Counted from the first letter of the stretch, positions 20,666-32,689 are shown. The stretch is DNA of 64,000 bases from Balaenoptera acutorostrata (GCF_949987535.1 NC_080064.1:41364282-41428281), one strand, 5' to 3'. Program-made: numbers and translations. The notes: generated by a model not told the origin, from the sequence alone.

Positions 20666-20863
20666 AACTAATAAAATAGAATTTCTTAATTATAAAAGTA
20701 ACGAGGGAATTGCAAGCTCCATAGGTCCTAGATAAAAGTAATTCAATTTAAAGTCATAAGAAATTCAGGCAATGTGCCTTTTATCAATCTGCATATCCAT
20801 ATAATCTTCTGATTTATTTTAGAACTCATTCCTGAATTGTACCTTCTTTGCCTCTCCCTCTCC

Positions 20864-21010
20864 CAAAGAGTTCTTTTTTTTTTTTTTTTTGGCTGCCCCA
20901 CACGGAACGTGGGATCTTAGTTCCCCAACCAGGGATGAACCCACCCCCTGCACTGGAAGTGTGGAATCTTAACCACTGGACTACCAGGGAAGTCCCCTCA
21001 AAGAGTTCTT
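20864..21010 (-). mobile_element. CHR-type SINE (older subtype) with target duplication
   Basis: In reverse orientation the sequence runs from the poly(T) tail (20876-20890) through 'gaacgtgggatcttagttcc' to the tRNA-Glu-derived head 'ctaccagggaagtcccc'. It is flanked by an exact 12-bp target duplication CAAAGAGTTCTT (20864-20875 and 20999-21010). The element itself is 20876-20998. Most CpGs have decayed, so it is not recent. Confidence 0.95.
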
Positions 21011-21797
21011 ACTGAGATTATTTCAGGAGGCCAAGAAGTTCCACAAATCACTGACTCTAGAAGGTGTGGTAGGCTTAAAATTGCTTCCCTGAGATCAATT
21101 CCATATGGAGCTACATAAATACTTTCACCAGTGAGTGAAGAAAAGAAATACTGGTATATAATCCCCAAGCCAAAACTCCAGGGACTTGAAAATTTGGGGG
21201 ATTCAGTTTTTAAAAATTATTGAATTTTTTTCAAAATACTTACTATATATTCTTTAACAAACTAAATCAGTGGGTTCCAGGGCAGAAATCAATAATCAAA
21301 CATAATATTTCTGCAACAAGATGTATAAATATTCACACTAAGTGGTATAAATAAAGACTGTCACCTCAAATCCAGATAGGTCAGATTTTGCTATCAAGTA
21401 AGTTTAACATTACTTTAAAATCCACTATTTTTGAATTAAGAATTAAAGATGAAGGATTATGGCCCTATACCAACTAAGTGGTCAGAGGCTTTACCCGGTC
21501 ACAATATAAACAACATTATCTGCTGCTAAACATCAAAGTATCTATATTTCTGATTGCATCTCAATATGGCCTCATCCAAGTCCCTCTGCAGAGCTGCCAG
21601 AGAAATCTGCCTAAGATGCAAATCTGAACATGTTAGTGGTGTTGGCTTGTGATGGCGGTGTGGAAGAGAGTGATATTTGGCTCAGAAGATCTAGGGATGA
21701 GAATTTGCTAAAAGGCTCACAGTTAAGTAGGGAACTTAAGATCGCTGACATTTTTTGAGGGATTAGTTTTGACAACTGAAAAATCATAATGTAACTG
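21011..21797. other. unique or unassigned sequence
   Basis: AT-rich. No family is recognised. The minus-strand frame at 21611-21826 is unrecognisable. Confidence 0.4.
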
Positions 21798-22135
21798 CCA
21801 TGGTCTGAATGTTTGTATCCCCCCAAAATTCATATGTTGACATCTTAATCCCCAAAAGTGATAGTATTAGCAGGTATGGCCTGTAAGAGGGGATTGGGTC
21901 ATGGGGGTGAAGCCTGAAGTGCTTTTACAAGAGAGATTCCCACAGAGCTCCATAGCCCACTTCCACCATGTGAGGATACAAAAAGAAGTCTGCGACCTGG
22001 AAAAGGGCCCTCACTAGAATCTGACCATGTTGCACATATAGCCTCCAAACCTACGAGCAATAACTGTTGTGTATAAGCTTTACAGTCTGGGTTATTTTTC
22101 TATAAAATATAGGATATCTGAAGGACTAAGATAGT
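21798..22135 (+). mobile_element. MLT1-type LTR
   Basis: 'tgccatggtctgaatgtttg', 'ccccaaaattcatatgttga', 'ttccaccatgtgaggata' and the end 'aaggactaagata' mark a full-length but diverged solo MLT1. Confidence 0.85.
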
Positions 22136-22149
22136 GACCTAAGATTGAG

Positions 22150-22300
22150 AACTGCCTACATAATTTGTGGGGGCCAAAGCAAAATGAAATTATGAGGCCC
22201 CTTGTTCAAAACTTATTAAGAATTTCAAGAAAACATTAAAACAAGTGCAGGATGCTTCTGAGTGTAAAGGTGCACAAGTCACACACTGATGAAGGAATTC
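22150..22300. mobile_element. unassigned old repeat
   Basis: 'aatttgtgggggccaaagc' and 'ggccccttgttcaaaact' recur in mammalian genomes as an old dispersed repeat. I cannot name the family. Confidence 0.4.
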
Positions 22301-22329
22301 CATCCATTACTAAGACCTTAAAAAGAAAG

Positions 22330-22565
22330 CATGTTGCAGGGTGGTTCACTGGAAAGAACACAGGATCTGATGTTTAGCAGACTAGAGGGCAACTGCCAGC
22401 CTGGCCATTTGCTTTTTGTGAGATCCTTTGAAAAAACAAGTAATCTGTTTCACTCTAAATGTCTCCATCTAAAAAATATAAACAATATCTACCTCTAAAA
22501 ACTATCGTGCATATCAAATGAAATATTATATGTGAAAAAGTATAGTTCAAGCACTACCTAAATGA
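22330..22565 (+). mobile_element. MIR SINE
   Basis: 'gaaagaacacaggatctg' and 'gtttcactctaaatgtctcc' followed by 'catatcaaatgaaatatta' make a diverged MIR. Confidence 0.65.
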
Positions 22566-23459
22566 GTCACCTATTAAGTTAATAAATATTTCAGAGTAAT
22601 GACAGCTCTTTGTGCTTTGTTTTCTATATTTTCCCCTCTCTAATGAAAAGAAAGTAATCAGGCCTTTGTGTTCTCTTGCCTCAAGGTCCTGCAGGCCTGA
22701 AAACAGAAGTTTCTTGAAGACAACTGTGCTTAGCTATTATGAACACCTAATGCCGTTAAGGAGATATACTAGCTATAGTACCTAAGGAGAGAGGTCACTG
22801 TCTTAAGGTGGGGAACAATGGAGAGAGAACTCTGGTGGGGAGGGAGTAGTAGGGTTTCCCTTCTTTGTCAGTTCAGGTCATTTGACAAGAAGAAACCAAG
22901 ATAGCATTAGATCTGCTAGAGAGTTTTGGGGAGAATTTCCCATTAAGGATACGATGGAGGGAACAAGACTGGTCATGAAGAGCTTTCAAATAGCAATGCA
23001 GGGTCTGGTACCTGTGAAAGGAGAAAAGAGGCAGAATTGGGTAGGAAGAACTTCAAGCTGCAGTGTCATTCTGAGAAAGTCTCAGCTAGGCCAATGGGGA
23101 ATCTGAGAAAAGTTGCCCTTGGCAGTCTTCCACATTGGGCAGTAATGATATAGCTCTAGTTACCCTACAAAACCCAGTCCAGTGACTGAGAGTAGCCCAG
23201 GGGACATGTGGTCTGATGTGTCACCTGGAGGCTATCTGTCAACTATGCTCTCCAGAGCAGGTTTTCTTTAAGGAAGATATGAGCAGAACATCATCATGGC
23301 CACCAACCCCCTATCCCCACATACCAAATGGGAAGAGGACTGAGGCCTCTGGATATGGGCAATGTGGTGAGCCTTGTGACACTGGACCAATACAAAGATT
23401 CTCACACCTTAATGTGATGTGGAAGTAGCAGGGATCTGAATTCAAGGGGCTTTGCAGCC
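22566..23459. other. unassigned, somewhat GC-richer sequence
   Basis: About 900 bp have TG/CA-rich wording, as in a CpG-decayed repeat ('cagtccagtgactgagagta'). No family or protein is recognised. The short plus frames at 22882-23106 and 23216-23428 have no known domains. Confidence 0.35.
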
Positions 23460-23720
23460 TTATACTTCTCCACCATTAGATTTCTTATCCTTAAAGTCTC
23501 ACTTCAAATATCACTGCCTCCATGATGTCTTCCCTGATCTTCTAGTATTTCATAACTTGTAATTCACTTTTTCTGCTTCTGGGATCCTATCATACTTTGT
23601 TTCTAGAACCATTATATTTGCATACATGTCTCATCACTTGAAAGCTGATTTCTCAATAGCAAGATCTATGTCTTATTTAATGCAGCATAGAGCTGCATGG
23701 CATGGAGTGGGAATTCATGC
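23460..23720 (+). mobile_element. L2 LINE 3' UTR
   Basis: 'cttcaaatatcactgcctcc', 'gatgtcttccctgatcttct' and 'aatagcaagatctatgtctt' follow the L2 3' UTR. Bases 23721-24094 show nothing recognised. Confidence 0.75.
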
Positions 23721-25137
23721 TTGTTCTTGGCTGTATGGCTTGGTACAGCATAGCAGCATCTTTTCTTCAGCAGCAGCACATATCCAATAAAAAAACAAAT
23801 GAAGTTCCCCTAGCCACTGAAATATTCAATACCTTCCCATGAGAGTATACAAATTAATTCACATGAAGCCTTCAAGTATGAATATAAAGGGTATCTCCAC
23901 TAGGCACTGAGAAGTGGCTGGCATTTGTTTTTACTTCTGTTTATGTCTTGACTTATAGTTGGCATTCTAAATGATGCAACATAGTATTAGTAAAAGGAAC
24001 AAGGACCAAGATATGATAAGGCACAGGAAGGCATTTTTATTTGTTTTTATTTTTTCAAGATTTGAATGTCTGCATCTTACTATTTACCAAATGCACACTA
24101 GAAGGTATGCATCCTGGAATGAAAGAATGGTTCAATACATGAAAATCAATCAATGTAAAGTACCACATTGTCAGAATGAAGGACATAAACTACATGATGG
24201 TCCCAATTGATGCAGAAAATGCATTTGAAAAAAATCAATACCCTTTCATGATAAAAACATGATGATAAAAAAATGATGATCAGAAAAAAAATCATCTCAC
24301 CATAATAAAAGCCATATATGAAAATTCCACAGGTAACATCATCTTCAATGATGAAAAACTGAAAATTTTCCCTCTAATATCAACAAGGCAAGAATTCCAG
24401 TCTCTCCATTTCCATCCAATATAATACTAGGGGGCCTAGAAATAACAATTTGGCAAGTAAAAGAAATAAACGACATTCAAATTGAAAAGGAAGAAATAAA
24501 AATATTTTGTTTGCAGATTGCATGATCTTACACATAGAAACCCTAAAGAGTACACACACACACATAAACTGCTAAAACTAATAAACAAATTAAGTAAAGT
24601 TGTACAATACAAAAATCAGTTGGGTTTCTATAACTATAAACTAAGAACAAACTATCAGAAAAGGAAATTAAGAAAACAATTCCATTTATAATTGCATGAA
24701 AAAGAACAAAATATTAGAAATAAACTTAACCAAGGTGGTGAAAGAATTGTACACTGAAAACTACATACTATTAATGAAATAAATTAAAGAAGGTACAAAT
24801 AAATGGGAAGACATTCCATGTTCATGGATTGGAAAACTTAATGTTGTTAAAATGTTCATAGTACACAAAGTGATCTATAGATTTAATGCAATCCCTATAA
24901 AAATCCTAATGGCATTTTTTTGTCAGAAATAGAAAAAAAATCATAAAATTCATATGTAATCTCAAAGGACCCTGAAAAGGCAAAACACTCTTGAGAGAAA
25001 AAAACAAAGCTGGAGGCCTCACACTTCCTGCTTTCCAAACACATTACAAAGCTACAGTAACCAAAGCAGAATGGGCAGTATGGTACTGTCATAAATACAG
25101 ACATATAGACCCATGGAACAGAATAGAGAGCCCCCCA

Positions 25138-25250
25138 AAATATACATATATATATAATTATAAATATAAAATATTATATATTATTAATACAATATATTTA
25201 ATATTATATAAAATAAGATAAAATGTTATTTTATTTTATTTTTATATATG
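25138..25250. repeat. AT-rich low-complexity tract in L1
   Basis: This is almost purely A/T, with runs of 'atatat' and 'ttatttta'. It can fold on itself ('aaaataagataaaat' against 'attttatttta'). Confidence 0.85.
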
Positions 25251-25710
25251 ACCTGTGTATGTTCAAATGATCTTTACAAGAGTGTCAATGCTATGCAACA
25301 GAGAAAGAATAGTCTCTTCAACAAAAGGTGTTGGGAAAACTGGATATTCACATACAAAACAATGAAGTTGGACACATATCACATAAAAAATTAGCTCAAA
25401 ATGGATTAAATTGCTAAATGTAATATCTGAAACTATAAAATGCCTAGAATGTAGGGAAAAGGTTCATGACATTGGATTTGGCAATGATTTCTTGGATATG
25501 ATACTGAAAGCCTAGGCAACAAAAGCAAACAGAAACAAATAAGACTACATCAAATTTAAACACTTCTGCACAGCAAATGAAACAATCAACAAAGTTAAAA
25601 GGCAAACTAAGAAATGGGAAAAAATATTTGCAAACCATATATCTGATAAAGGGTTAATATCTAGAATATATAAAAACTACAGCTCAACAACAACAAAATA
25701 ATCCAATTAA

Positions 25711-25891
25711 AAAATAGGCAAAGTGGACTTCCCTGGCAGTCCAGCGGTTAAGACTTCGCCTTCCAATGCAGGCGGTGCAGGTTCGTGGCCAAAAAAACAA
25801 AACATAAAACAGAAGCAATATTGTAACAAATTCAATACAGACTTTAAAAATGGTCCACATCAAAAAAATCTTTAAAATAAAATGGGCAGAG
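25711..25891 (+). mobile_element. CHR-2-type SINE inside L1, with internal deletion
   Basis: The tRNA-derived head 'ggacttccctggcagtccag' is followed by the CHR tail 'aacagaagcaatattgtaac' and 'tggtccacatcaaaaaaat'. The middle, from B-box 'gcaggttcg' to 'tggccaaaaaa', is deleted. Imperfect target duplications AAAATAGGCAAAG (25711-25723) and AAAATGGGCAGAG (25879-25891) are L1-derived target sequence. Confidence 0.92.
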
Positions 25892-26745
25892 GACTTAAAC
25901 ATTTCTCCCAAGAAGATATATAAATGGCCAATAAGTATATTAAAGATCCTCAATTTCACTAATTATCAGGGAAATGCAAATCAAAACAAAATGAGATATT
26001 ACCTCACACACATCAGAATGGCTACTATTTAAAAAAAAAAAGGAAAGAAAGAAAACAGCAAGTGTTGAAGAGGACATGGAGAAATTGGAACCCTCGTGCA
26101 CTGTTGGTGGGAATATAAAATGGTGCAGCCTCTATGGAAAACAGTATGGAGGTTGCTCAAAAAATTAAAAATAGAGTTACTATATAATACAGCAATCTCA
26201 ATTCTGGTTATAAAACCAATAGAATTGAAAATGGGATCTTGAAAAGATATTTGCACACCCATGTTCACTGCAGCATTATTCACAAGAGCCAAGAGGGGGA
26301 AGTGACCTAAATGTCCATTGACAGATGAATGGATAAAGAAAATGTGGTGTATACACACAATGGAATATTATTCAGTCTTAAAAATAAAGAGAATCCTGTC
26401 ATATGGTACAAATGGATGAACCTTGAGGTTATTATTCTAAGTAAAATAAGCCAGTCACAGAAAGACATACACTGCATAATTCTACTTGAATGAGGTATCT
26501 AAAGTAGTCAAACTCTTAGAGACAGTAAGTAGAATGTCTGTTCTCAGGGGTGAGGAAGTGGGAAAAGGGAAGTTTTTGATCAATGGATATAAAATTCTAG
26601 TTTTTTGTAAAATGAAAAAGTTCTAGAGGGCTGTTGCACAAAAATGTGCATATAGTTAACACTACTGTACTATATATTTAAAATTGGTGAAGATGGTAAA
26701 TTTTACACAATGTGATTCTTACCACAATAAAAAGAAAAAAAGACA

Positions 26746-28126
26746 TTAAGTAATGCAGATTTATTGAAAGAATTACTAAAATCTTTTTCATCCCAAAGAA
26801 GTTCCAAACTCTCTTATATCAAAAAGCGTTCCTATTATTTATTCCAAACTACGTGCCTATATAAAAGTCATAAATGAAATAAAATGAATGCATTAAAACT
26901 GTATTTAATGAGAATTCTCATGGTTAGCTTCTTTATTGTTTTTTTGATGTAGATTTATTTTAATTATTGGTTACAATATTAAAGAAGGTTACATATTAAA
27001 AAGATATATCAACATTTGAAGGAGTCTTTAATCAAACTTCTTTATATCCTTTGCAGAATTTTCTAAGTGAAATTATTTTTAGTCTTAATATGAAAGAAAC
27101 TAAGAGAAGAGAAGACATAAATATTGCAGAAATCTTAGGTTTGAAATTGCTTTCTTTTTGTCATCATCACTCACAGCAGGGCATCTAAAATTTTTGATAT
27201 TCTGTGCCCTAAGCTTTGTGATTAATATGCTAACCCAAACGGGGGGTAACACTCTATTGAGGCAAAAATGAGAGTCAAATCTTTGCATTTATGTTACAAA
27301 ACATCACTTTGTTACATATATGCCAGGTATCTAAAGCATCTAGTCATTTACTACATTAGCAAAATCTGCCAAAAATATAATAGACCCCAACATGATAAAC
27401 TGACTCCTTTTTTACTCATGTAGGCACTGTAAATTTCTACAAACCCTTTTGATATTAATACAGAAGTATATAAGAGCAATAATGATATTCACACTTCAAC
27501 TCAATGATCTTAAACTATTTCCCACATTATTTCTTAAATAAATGATAAAACAGAAGCTAAAAAACACGAACTAACCCTAAATGCTAAAATATGTTCACTA
27601 GCTATGTTTAAAAAATAAATGTTTGACAAAGAGAATAAGGTAAATTATGGTATGATTATGGAATTGAATAGTCTGATTATTAAAACTGTAATTGCAAAGA
27701 TTATGCCTGTAATGGACTATGAGTTGACATGGGAGGATTATATGATATTCTGATGTTAACTAATAAAAAGCAATATATAATCTTGCAATTCTGTGACTGC
27801 AGCCATTTAAAATGTGTATACATAAAGAGAATATTGGAAGGAAACAGGAAAAAATGGAATTAATTGTGTTTCAGCTGGATTAGTGTTTAAGTTTTTTTTT
27901 TAATTGATTGGTTTTTTAAAATTTATTTTTGGAAAATAAGATGCAAAATAAAATAAAACATACATCTCTTTTCACTTGATAATTCAGAATATCATCTCTT
28001 CAGGCTCTGGCTAGTGACTTCAAATAGTAAGTTCTCTACCAGCTCAGGTTGAAAGTCCGACCAAATCAATTATCATTTCAGAGTTGGAACAGAGGCTTGC
28101 TTAGCTCTATTTTGCCTGTCTTTGGA
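26746..28126. other. AT-rich unique stretch
   Basis: About 1.4 kb, strongly AT-rich, with no recognised repeat and no meaningful frame. A GC-poorer stretch of this length without MIR or L2 is unusual here. Confidence 0.4.
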
Positions 28127-28275
28127 CTTTTCCGGGTATATGCCCAGAAGTGGAATTACTGGATCATATGGTAAACCTATTTTTAGTTTTTTAAGGCATC
28201 TCTATACTCTTCTCCATAGTGGCTGCACCGATTTACATTCCCACCAACAGTACAGGAGGATTCCCTATTATGCCT
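28127..28275 (-). mobile_element. L1 ORF2 fragment, reverse orientation
   Basis: 'ccgggtatatgcccagaag', 'ggatcatatggtaaacctat' and 'catagtggctgcaccgattt' are internal L1 ORF2 sequence. Both ends are missing, so this is an orphan piece of about 150 bp. Confidence 0.9.
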
Positions 28276-28334
28276 GACTTTGGAATTGTATAAGGAAGCT
28301 TCAAATTGGTTCCATATTCTCTTTAGCTAGTTAA

Positions 28335-28530
28335 TTCATGTCTAAACTGTGAGACCTTGAGCAATGTTTTTAATCTCTTAATCTCCGTTTTCTCAGCTAT
28401 AAAATGAAGGTAATAATACCTACCTCATGAGAATTAAATGAAACAACACATATATTATGACATCTAATATTGTGGATATTGTATAGCAAGGCCTCAATAA
28501 ATGTTAGATGAATGACTGAATTAAATTTTT
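28335..28530 (+). mobile_element. MIR SINE
   Basis: 'aaactgtgagaccttgagca', 'ctccgttttctcagctataa' and 'gcaaggcctcaataaatgtt' mark a MIR. It is followed by (TGAA)n to 28565. Confidence 0.8.
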
Positions 28531-28574
28531 TAAATGAATGAATGAATGTATTAATAAATGAATGAGAAAGAAAT

Positions 28575-28710
28575 CAGTTTTTCAGTTCCATTTCTGACAA
28601 ATATTAGCTGTCTGACCTTAGGCAAATAACTAAACTTTTTTGAACCTCAGTTTTTTTTATCTCTAAGTTAAGGGGGTTAAATAGAAGGATCTTTAAGTTT
28701 TCTTTTAATG
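28575..28710 (+). mobile_element. MIR SINE fragment
   Basis: 'tagctgtctgaccttaggca' and 'gaacctcagttttttttatc' are the core of a second MIR in tandem. Bases 28711-29384 hold nothing secure. Confidence 0.7.
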
Positions 28711-29384
28711 TAAATTCTATATTATACATGGATTATACATGGATGACAAGTGTGATATTAGCATTTCATGCGAAGAAAGGAATACATGTTCTGTTACCTT
28801 TTTTTTCTTTTTTTTTTCGGTAGCTGATAACCTTCATGCTCTTTCTAAAAGAAGCTCTTAATGAATCATTTCCTTTATGCCTCACTTAATGAAGTAGCCC
28901 AACCTACTTTATTAACATTTTGACTATTTTACAGTTAATGTTAGAAGATTTTCAAAAAACATAGACTGGAGGAACAATCAGCCTGTCAGCTTACAGACTC
29001 CTTTCATCCTATCTTTTCACCATGTGTGACTCCATTGAGATTTTAAGTACTGAACTAATAGATGCCTAAACTGAAAAAGGTTGGTGTGTGCTGACAAATT
29101 TGTGGTGATGATGTCAAAACATTCAAAGATTCAGTAATCCTTACTATTCAATCTTCATCAGTCTGTTAGTTTTGCTATTATCTGTTTCTATATGTTTTCA
29201 AAGCACTAATCCTACTGATATATTTGAACTCCTTTCTAATTGTAATGTATTTACAATGCATGCTAGATTTTGTATCCATTATTAACATGATCATTTACAA
29301 CTTTTCAGATCCTTAATGCTTTCCGTAAGGCTCTAACAGATAAGAATTACAATACTTAAAGTTATGACTCTCATAACTATGAGA

Positions 29385-29615
29385 GGCTAGGTGGCATCAT
29401 AAAAAGAACACAGATATTGGAATAGATATCTAAATTTAAATCTTGGCTCTCTGCCAGTGTATCCTTGGTTAAGTTATTGAGAGTCAGTCCACTTGTAACA
29501 TAGATGTAATAAGATAAACACATAGTGTTGTTGTAAAGATTAAGCAAGAAAATGCAGGTAAAATACATAAGACAGTGTTTGACATTGTCAGGTGCTCAAT
29601 TAATGTTTGCCAGTC
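29385..29615 (+). mobile_element. MIR SINE
   Basis: 'ggtggcatcataaaaagaac', 'aatcttggctctctgccagt' and 'gtcaggtgctcaattaatg' give a full-length MIR. Confidence 0.8.
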
Positions 29616-29717
29616 AGTTTACTAGATGTCTTTCTATTAATATACTTCAATATTATCATCTTATTCCTTTTACTAAAATAATCCTTCTAGTGCAATTCTA
29701 ATAATAAACACATATTT

Positions 29718-29947
29718 GTATAGCACAGATGTCAGCAAACTTTTTCATAAAGGGCTAAATAGTAAATATTTTAGGCCTGTAGGCCACACCATTTCTGTTG
29801 CAAATATTTAACTTGGACAAAGTAGTATGAAAGCAGCCAAAGACATAATAATTAAATGAATGGGCATGGCTATGTTACCATAAAATTTTATTTACAAAAA
29901 CAGGCTGCCAATCCATAGGCCATAGTTTGCTGACCCCTGTTATAGTA
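29718..29947. mobile_element. hAT-type non-autonomous DNA transposon (MER58-like)
   Basis: The 214-bp unit (29726-29939) has CAG...CTG ends and terminal inverted repeats ('gtcagcaaac' against 'gtttgctgac'). Imperfect 8-bp target duplications GTATAGCA (29718-29725) and TTATAGTA (29940-29947) fit hAT. The subfamily name is tentative. Confidence 0.85.
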
Positions 29948-29989
29948 CTTCATAAAGCCTATTAGTTATGTTACCTTAAGTTCATGCTT

Positions 29990-30120
29990 TCAAAAATCTG
30001 GAGGAAGGCAGAATGATTATTCTTATACCCATTTTATAGATGAGGAGAAGTAGGAATGTGAATAGTCTTGTCCAAGACCTTACAGTAGTAAGTAATAGAT
30101 ACTGCAGACAAAAGTGGCTC
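29990..30120 (-). mobile_element. MIR SINE, reverse orientation
   Basis: 'atacccattttatagatgag' and 'tgtccaagaccttacagtag' are a reversed MIR core. Confidence 0.7.
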
Positions 30121-30329
30121 TTAATTCTTGATTAAATATGTTACAGTAGCCCATAAGTATGAGTCAGGATAAGTGAATGCCAAAATATTTCCACAAATCA
30201 GCAGGTTTGTGGATCATTTGCTAGTACATAATATCTGAAGTAGTAATGGTCCCTTGCTATAAATTGTATCACCAAACTTCAAGCTCTGTGGAGTAATCTG
30301 GTACAAGTAATAAGGAATGGTGCAAAGAT

Positions 30330-30490
30330 ACAGTGCCCCGCCAGTGAATGTCCCATCACTAGAAGCATTCAAACAGAAGTTGAACACCCTCTGTCAGTAG
30401 AAATGCAGAAGGGATTATGCACAGGGAATGAGAAAGTTATACAGAATGATAGCTGAGGTTCCTCCAAGAGTTGAGATCCAGGTTTCTTGG
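30330..30490 (+). mobile_element. CR1/L3-like LINE 3' fragment
   Basis: 'tgtcccatcactagaagca', 'attcaaacagaagttgaaca' and 'gctgaggttcctccaagagt' follow the ancient CR1/L3 3' end. Bases 30491-30800 hold no clear repeat. Confidence 0.6.
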
Positions 30491-30801
30491 ACACGGAATA
30501 TGAATACACCAAATGTTTCAGAAAGATCATTTGAGATTAAATTGTGTTATTTAAAAAAATGTTTAGTGGAAGAAAACAATGAGATCATAGTTTGAATGTG
30601 AAAAAATATTAGGAAAGAAGAGATGACTTAGAAGAAGTTAAAACAAGGGCACTGGAATTGGTTGAAGGCCCAACTTAGAGGCATCCAGAACCTCTTGTAG
30701 GAAGAGATTTGTAGTGCTATTAGCTTCTTTCCTCAGCTAAGAATGAAGAGAGAAGGATTATCACAGACTTCTTAGCCCAGAGAGAATTTAGAGATTATCT
30801 G

Positions 30802-31186
30802 CCATCTTTTTTTTTTTTTTTAATAAATTTATTTATTTATTTATTTATTTATTTTTGGTTGCGTTGGGTCTTCGTTGCTGTGCACGGGCTCTCTCTAATT
30901 GCGGCGACCAAGGGCTACTCTTCATTGTGGTGCGCAGGCTTCTCATTGCGGTGGCTTTTCTTGTTGTGGAGCATGGGCTCTAGGTGCATGGGCTTCAGTA
31001 GTTGTGGCACTCGGGCTCAGTAGTTATGGCTCATGGGCTCTGAAGTGCAGGCTCAGTAGTTGTGGCTCATGGGCTTAGTTGCTCCGTGGCATGTGGGATC
31101 TTCCAGGACCAGGGCTCGAACCCATGTCTCCTGCATTGGCAGGCAGATTCTTAACCACTGCACCACCAGGGAATTCCCCACCTTTT
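30802..31186 (-). mobile_element. cetacean CHR-type SINE, long subtype
   Basis: Reversed: poly(T) and (ATTT)n (about 30807-30856), then 'gttgcgttgggtcttcgttg', then the tRNA-Glu-derived head ending 'ccaccagggaattcccc'. The body holds three copies of 'cagtagttrtggc' (30995-31007, 31018-31030, 31053-31065). Possible target duplications are CCATCTTTT (30802-30810) and CCACCTTTT (31178-31186). About half the CpGs of the 57.4-kb copy are lost, so it is older. Confidence 0.95.
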
Positions 31187-31299
31187 GAAATTTTTTATGT
31201 GTAAGTGTGTGCTAGAGGCTCCAAAAGTATGTGTAATTCGACTGAGGGCAAACAGGGAGTTAACAAAGGAAAAGAGGAAATAGGCTCCAAATCTACCTA

Positions 31300-31475
31300 G
31301 TTGCATATTACCTCATTTCAGACCTACCACGATCCTGAAAATAAATTCCATTATTCTTGTTTTACAGATGAGGAAGCTAAGGAAGTCAAGTAATTCAGCA
31401 GATAAATAGTGGAGCTAGAATTCAAATTCCAGTTTCTTGATTTCTAGTCAAATACTGTCTGTTCTCTTAAGCCCT
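31300..31475 (-). mobile_element. MIR SINE, reverse orientation
   Basis: 'ttgttttacagatgaggaag', 'agtggagctagaattcaaat' and 'ctgtctgttctcttaag' form a reversed MIR. Confidence 0.8.
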
Positions 31476-32369
31476 TTCTCATGCCTTGAACTAAGCTGGT
31501 TTCCTGACACTACTTATTACCAATATTGCTGAGAGCTCAGTAAAATATTTAAACTTGGACTTATTTATAAATGTCACCACAAACATCCTGACTTGAGAGG
31601 AAATCTGAGCTCCTGTATATAGAACTGACAAACAGTGAGGGAAAAGGAGAAACTCTGGTTCCATGCCCTTGGAAGACCCTTTTAAGGTTTCATATGACCA
31701 GGAAATCAGATTAGCTACTACAATAGAAGTCACGGCTAAAATTTCTGGGTAAAAATGAATTATGTATTTTTTAATACTTCACTAGCTTGACTTACAAAAA
31801 GTATAATCCAATTGAGGATTCTGATAATTGTAGAAGTGCAGGCAGCAGACTGAGCAAGAAGAAAGAGGGTCGTCCCCTGAATAACCAACAAAATTCCACA
31901 CCAGGCTATTCTTCTGAAGTCTGTTTCTATGGATCCAGTTAAATATATTTTCAGTCCTATGCTCTGGTAAATCCAATTCATTTCTAAATGGTTTGTGAAA
32001 TGAAACAAAATGATGATTCTACAGATGGAAGTGGTCAGAGGCACAGAGTAGCAACTGTCACCATGGACAGCTATGTTGATGCAGCAAAAATAATTCGATT
32101 ACCATTTAACCTTGTAATTCTCAGAAAGGCTCTGAGGTCCCAGAGGATCTGTCCAATATGCTGTTTAATCTATAAAATCTTTAAATGAAGGTCTCAAATG
32201 GCCCTGTGATCTTGGCACCAGAGAATGACCAGTTATAGTCAGAATAACATTTTATTTGCAATGCATACTAAAAATGGTGGATTATAACGTTGCCAGAAAA
32301 GTTCACTAATAATGAGGGAGACATGCTAAAAAATCTCTAAGAAAGAAACTATATGTGTTGAAAATTATA
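31476..32369. other. repeat-poor unique segment
   Basis: About 900 bp without a recognised repeat. Overlapping minus-strand frames at 31760-32044 and 31782-31976 and a plus frame at 31988-32188 show no known domain. Confidence 0.35.
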
Positions 32370-32585
32370 TTTGCCAGGCCCTGTGCCAGGTGCTTTACAT
32401 ACTTTCATTACTTCTCACGACTCTGAAATAGGTATATCCTTTCCTTTCTTACAGATAAGGAAAATGAAGCCTAGAAAGGTCCAATAACTTGCCCAAGGTA
32501 CATAACCAAGAAGAGCTTGGTAGCAGAACTAGGATTAGAACTCCAAAGCCTATATTCTTTCTACCACAGCCTCTAAGCTGCCCAT
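32370..32585 (-). mobile_element. MIR SINE, reverse orientation
   Basis: 'tgtgccaggtgctttacata', 'taacttgcccaaggtacata' and 'ttctaccacagcctctaag' mark a well-preserved reversed MIR. Confidence 0.88.
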
Positions 32586-32689
32586 CCCAACCCTAAAATG
32601 ATATTATTCTATAATGCTGCCTTTCTGTTCTGCCTTTTGGTCTACTAGCAACTACCTTGACAGCTTATTGCCTATGACAGTGACTGTGA

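Larger units (their letters stand above)
24095..26040 (+). pseudogene. L1 ORF2 remnant, broken into short frames
   Basis: Plus-strand pieces such as 24991-25221 (motifs [21 protein letters not shown]) and 25850-26032 (GNANQNKMRYYLTHIRMATI) match the region after the L1 ORF2 reverse transcriptase. Multiple stops, frameshifts and a SINE insertion make it non-functional. Confidence 0.85.
24095..26745 (+). mobile_element. old L1 (L1MA-like), ~2.6 kb with nested SINE
   Basis: It runs from mid-ORF2 ('aaaatcaatcaatgtaaagt') through the C-terminal region ('ctgttggtgggaatataaaa') to the 3' end 'aaatttt...ccacaataaaaag'. A CHR SINE (25724-25878) and an AT-rich expansion (about 25138-25250) interrupt it. 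It is the longest single repeat in the window. Confidence 0.95.

Noticed and set aside
23757..23800. U6 snRNA-like word 'cagcagcacatat'
   Set aside because: Only about a dozen bases match and the following U6 body is absent.
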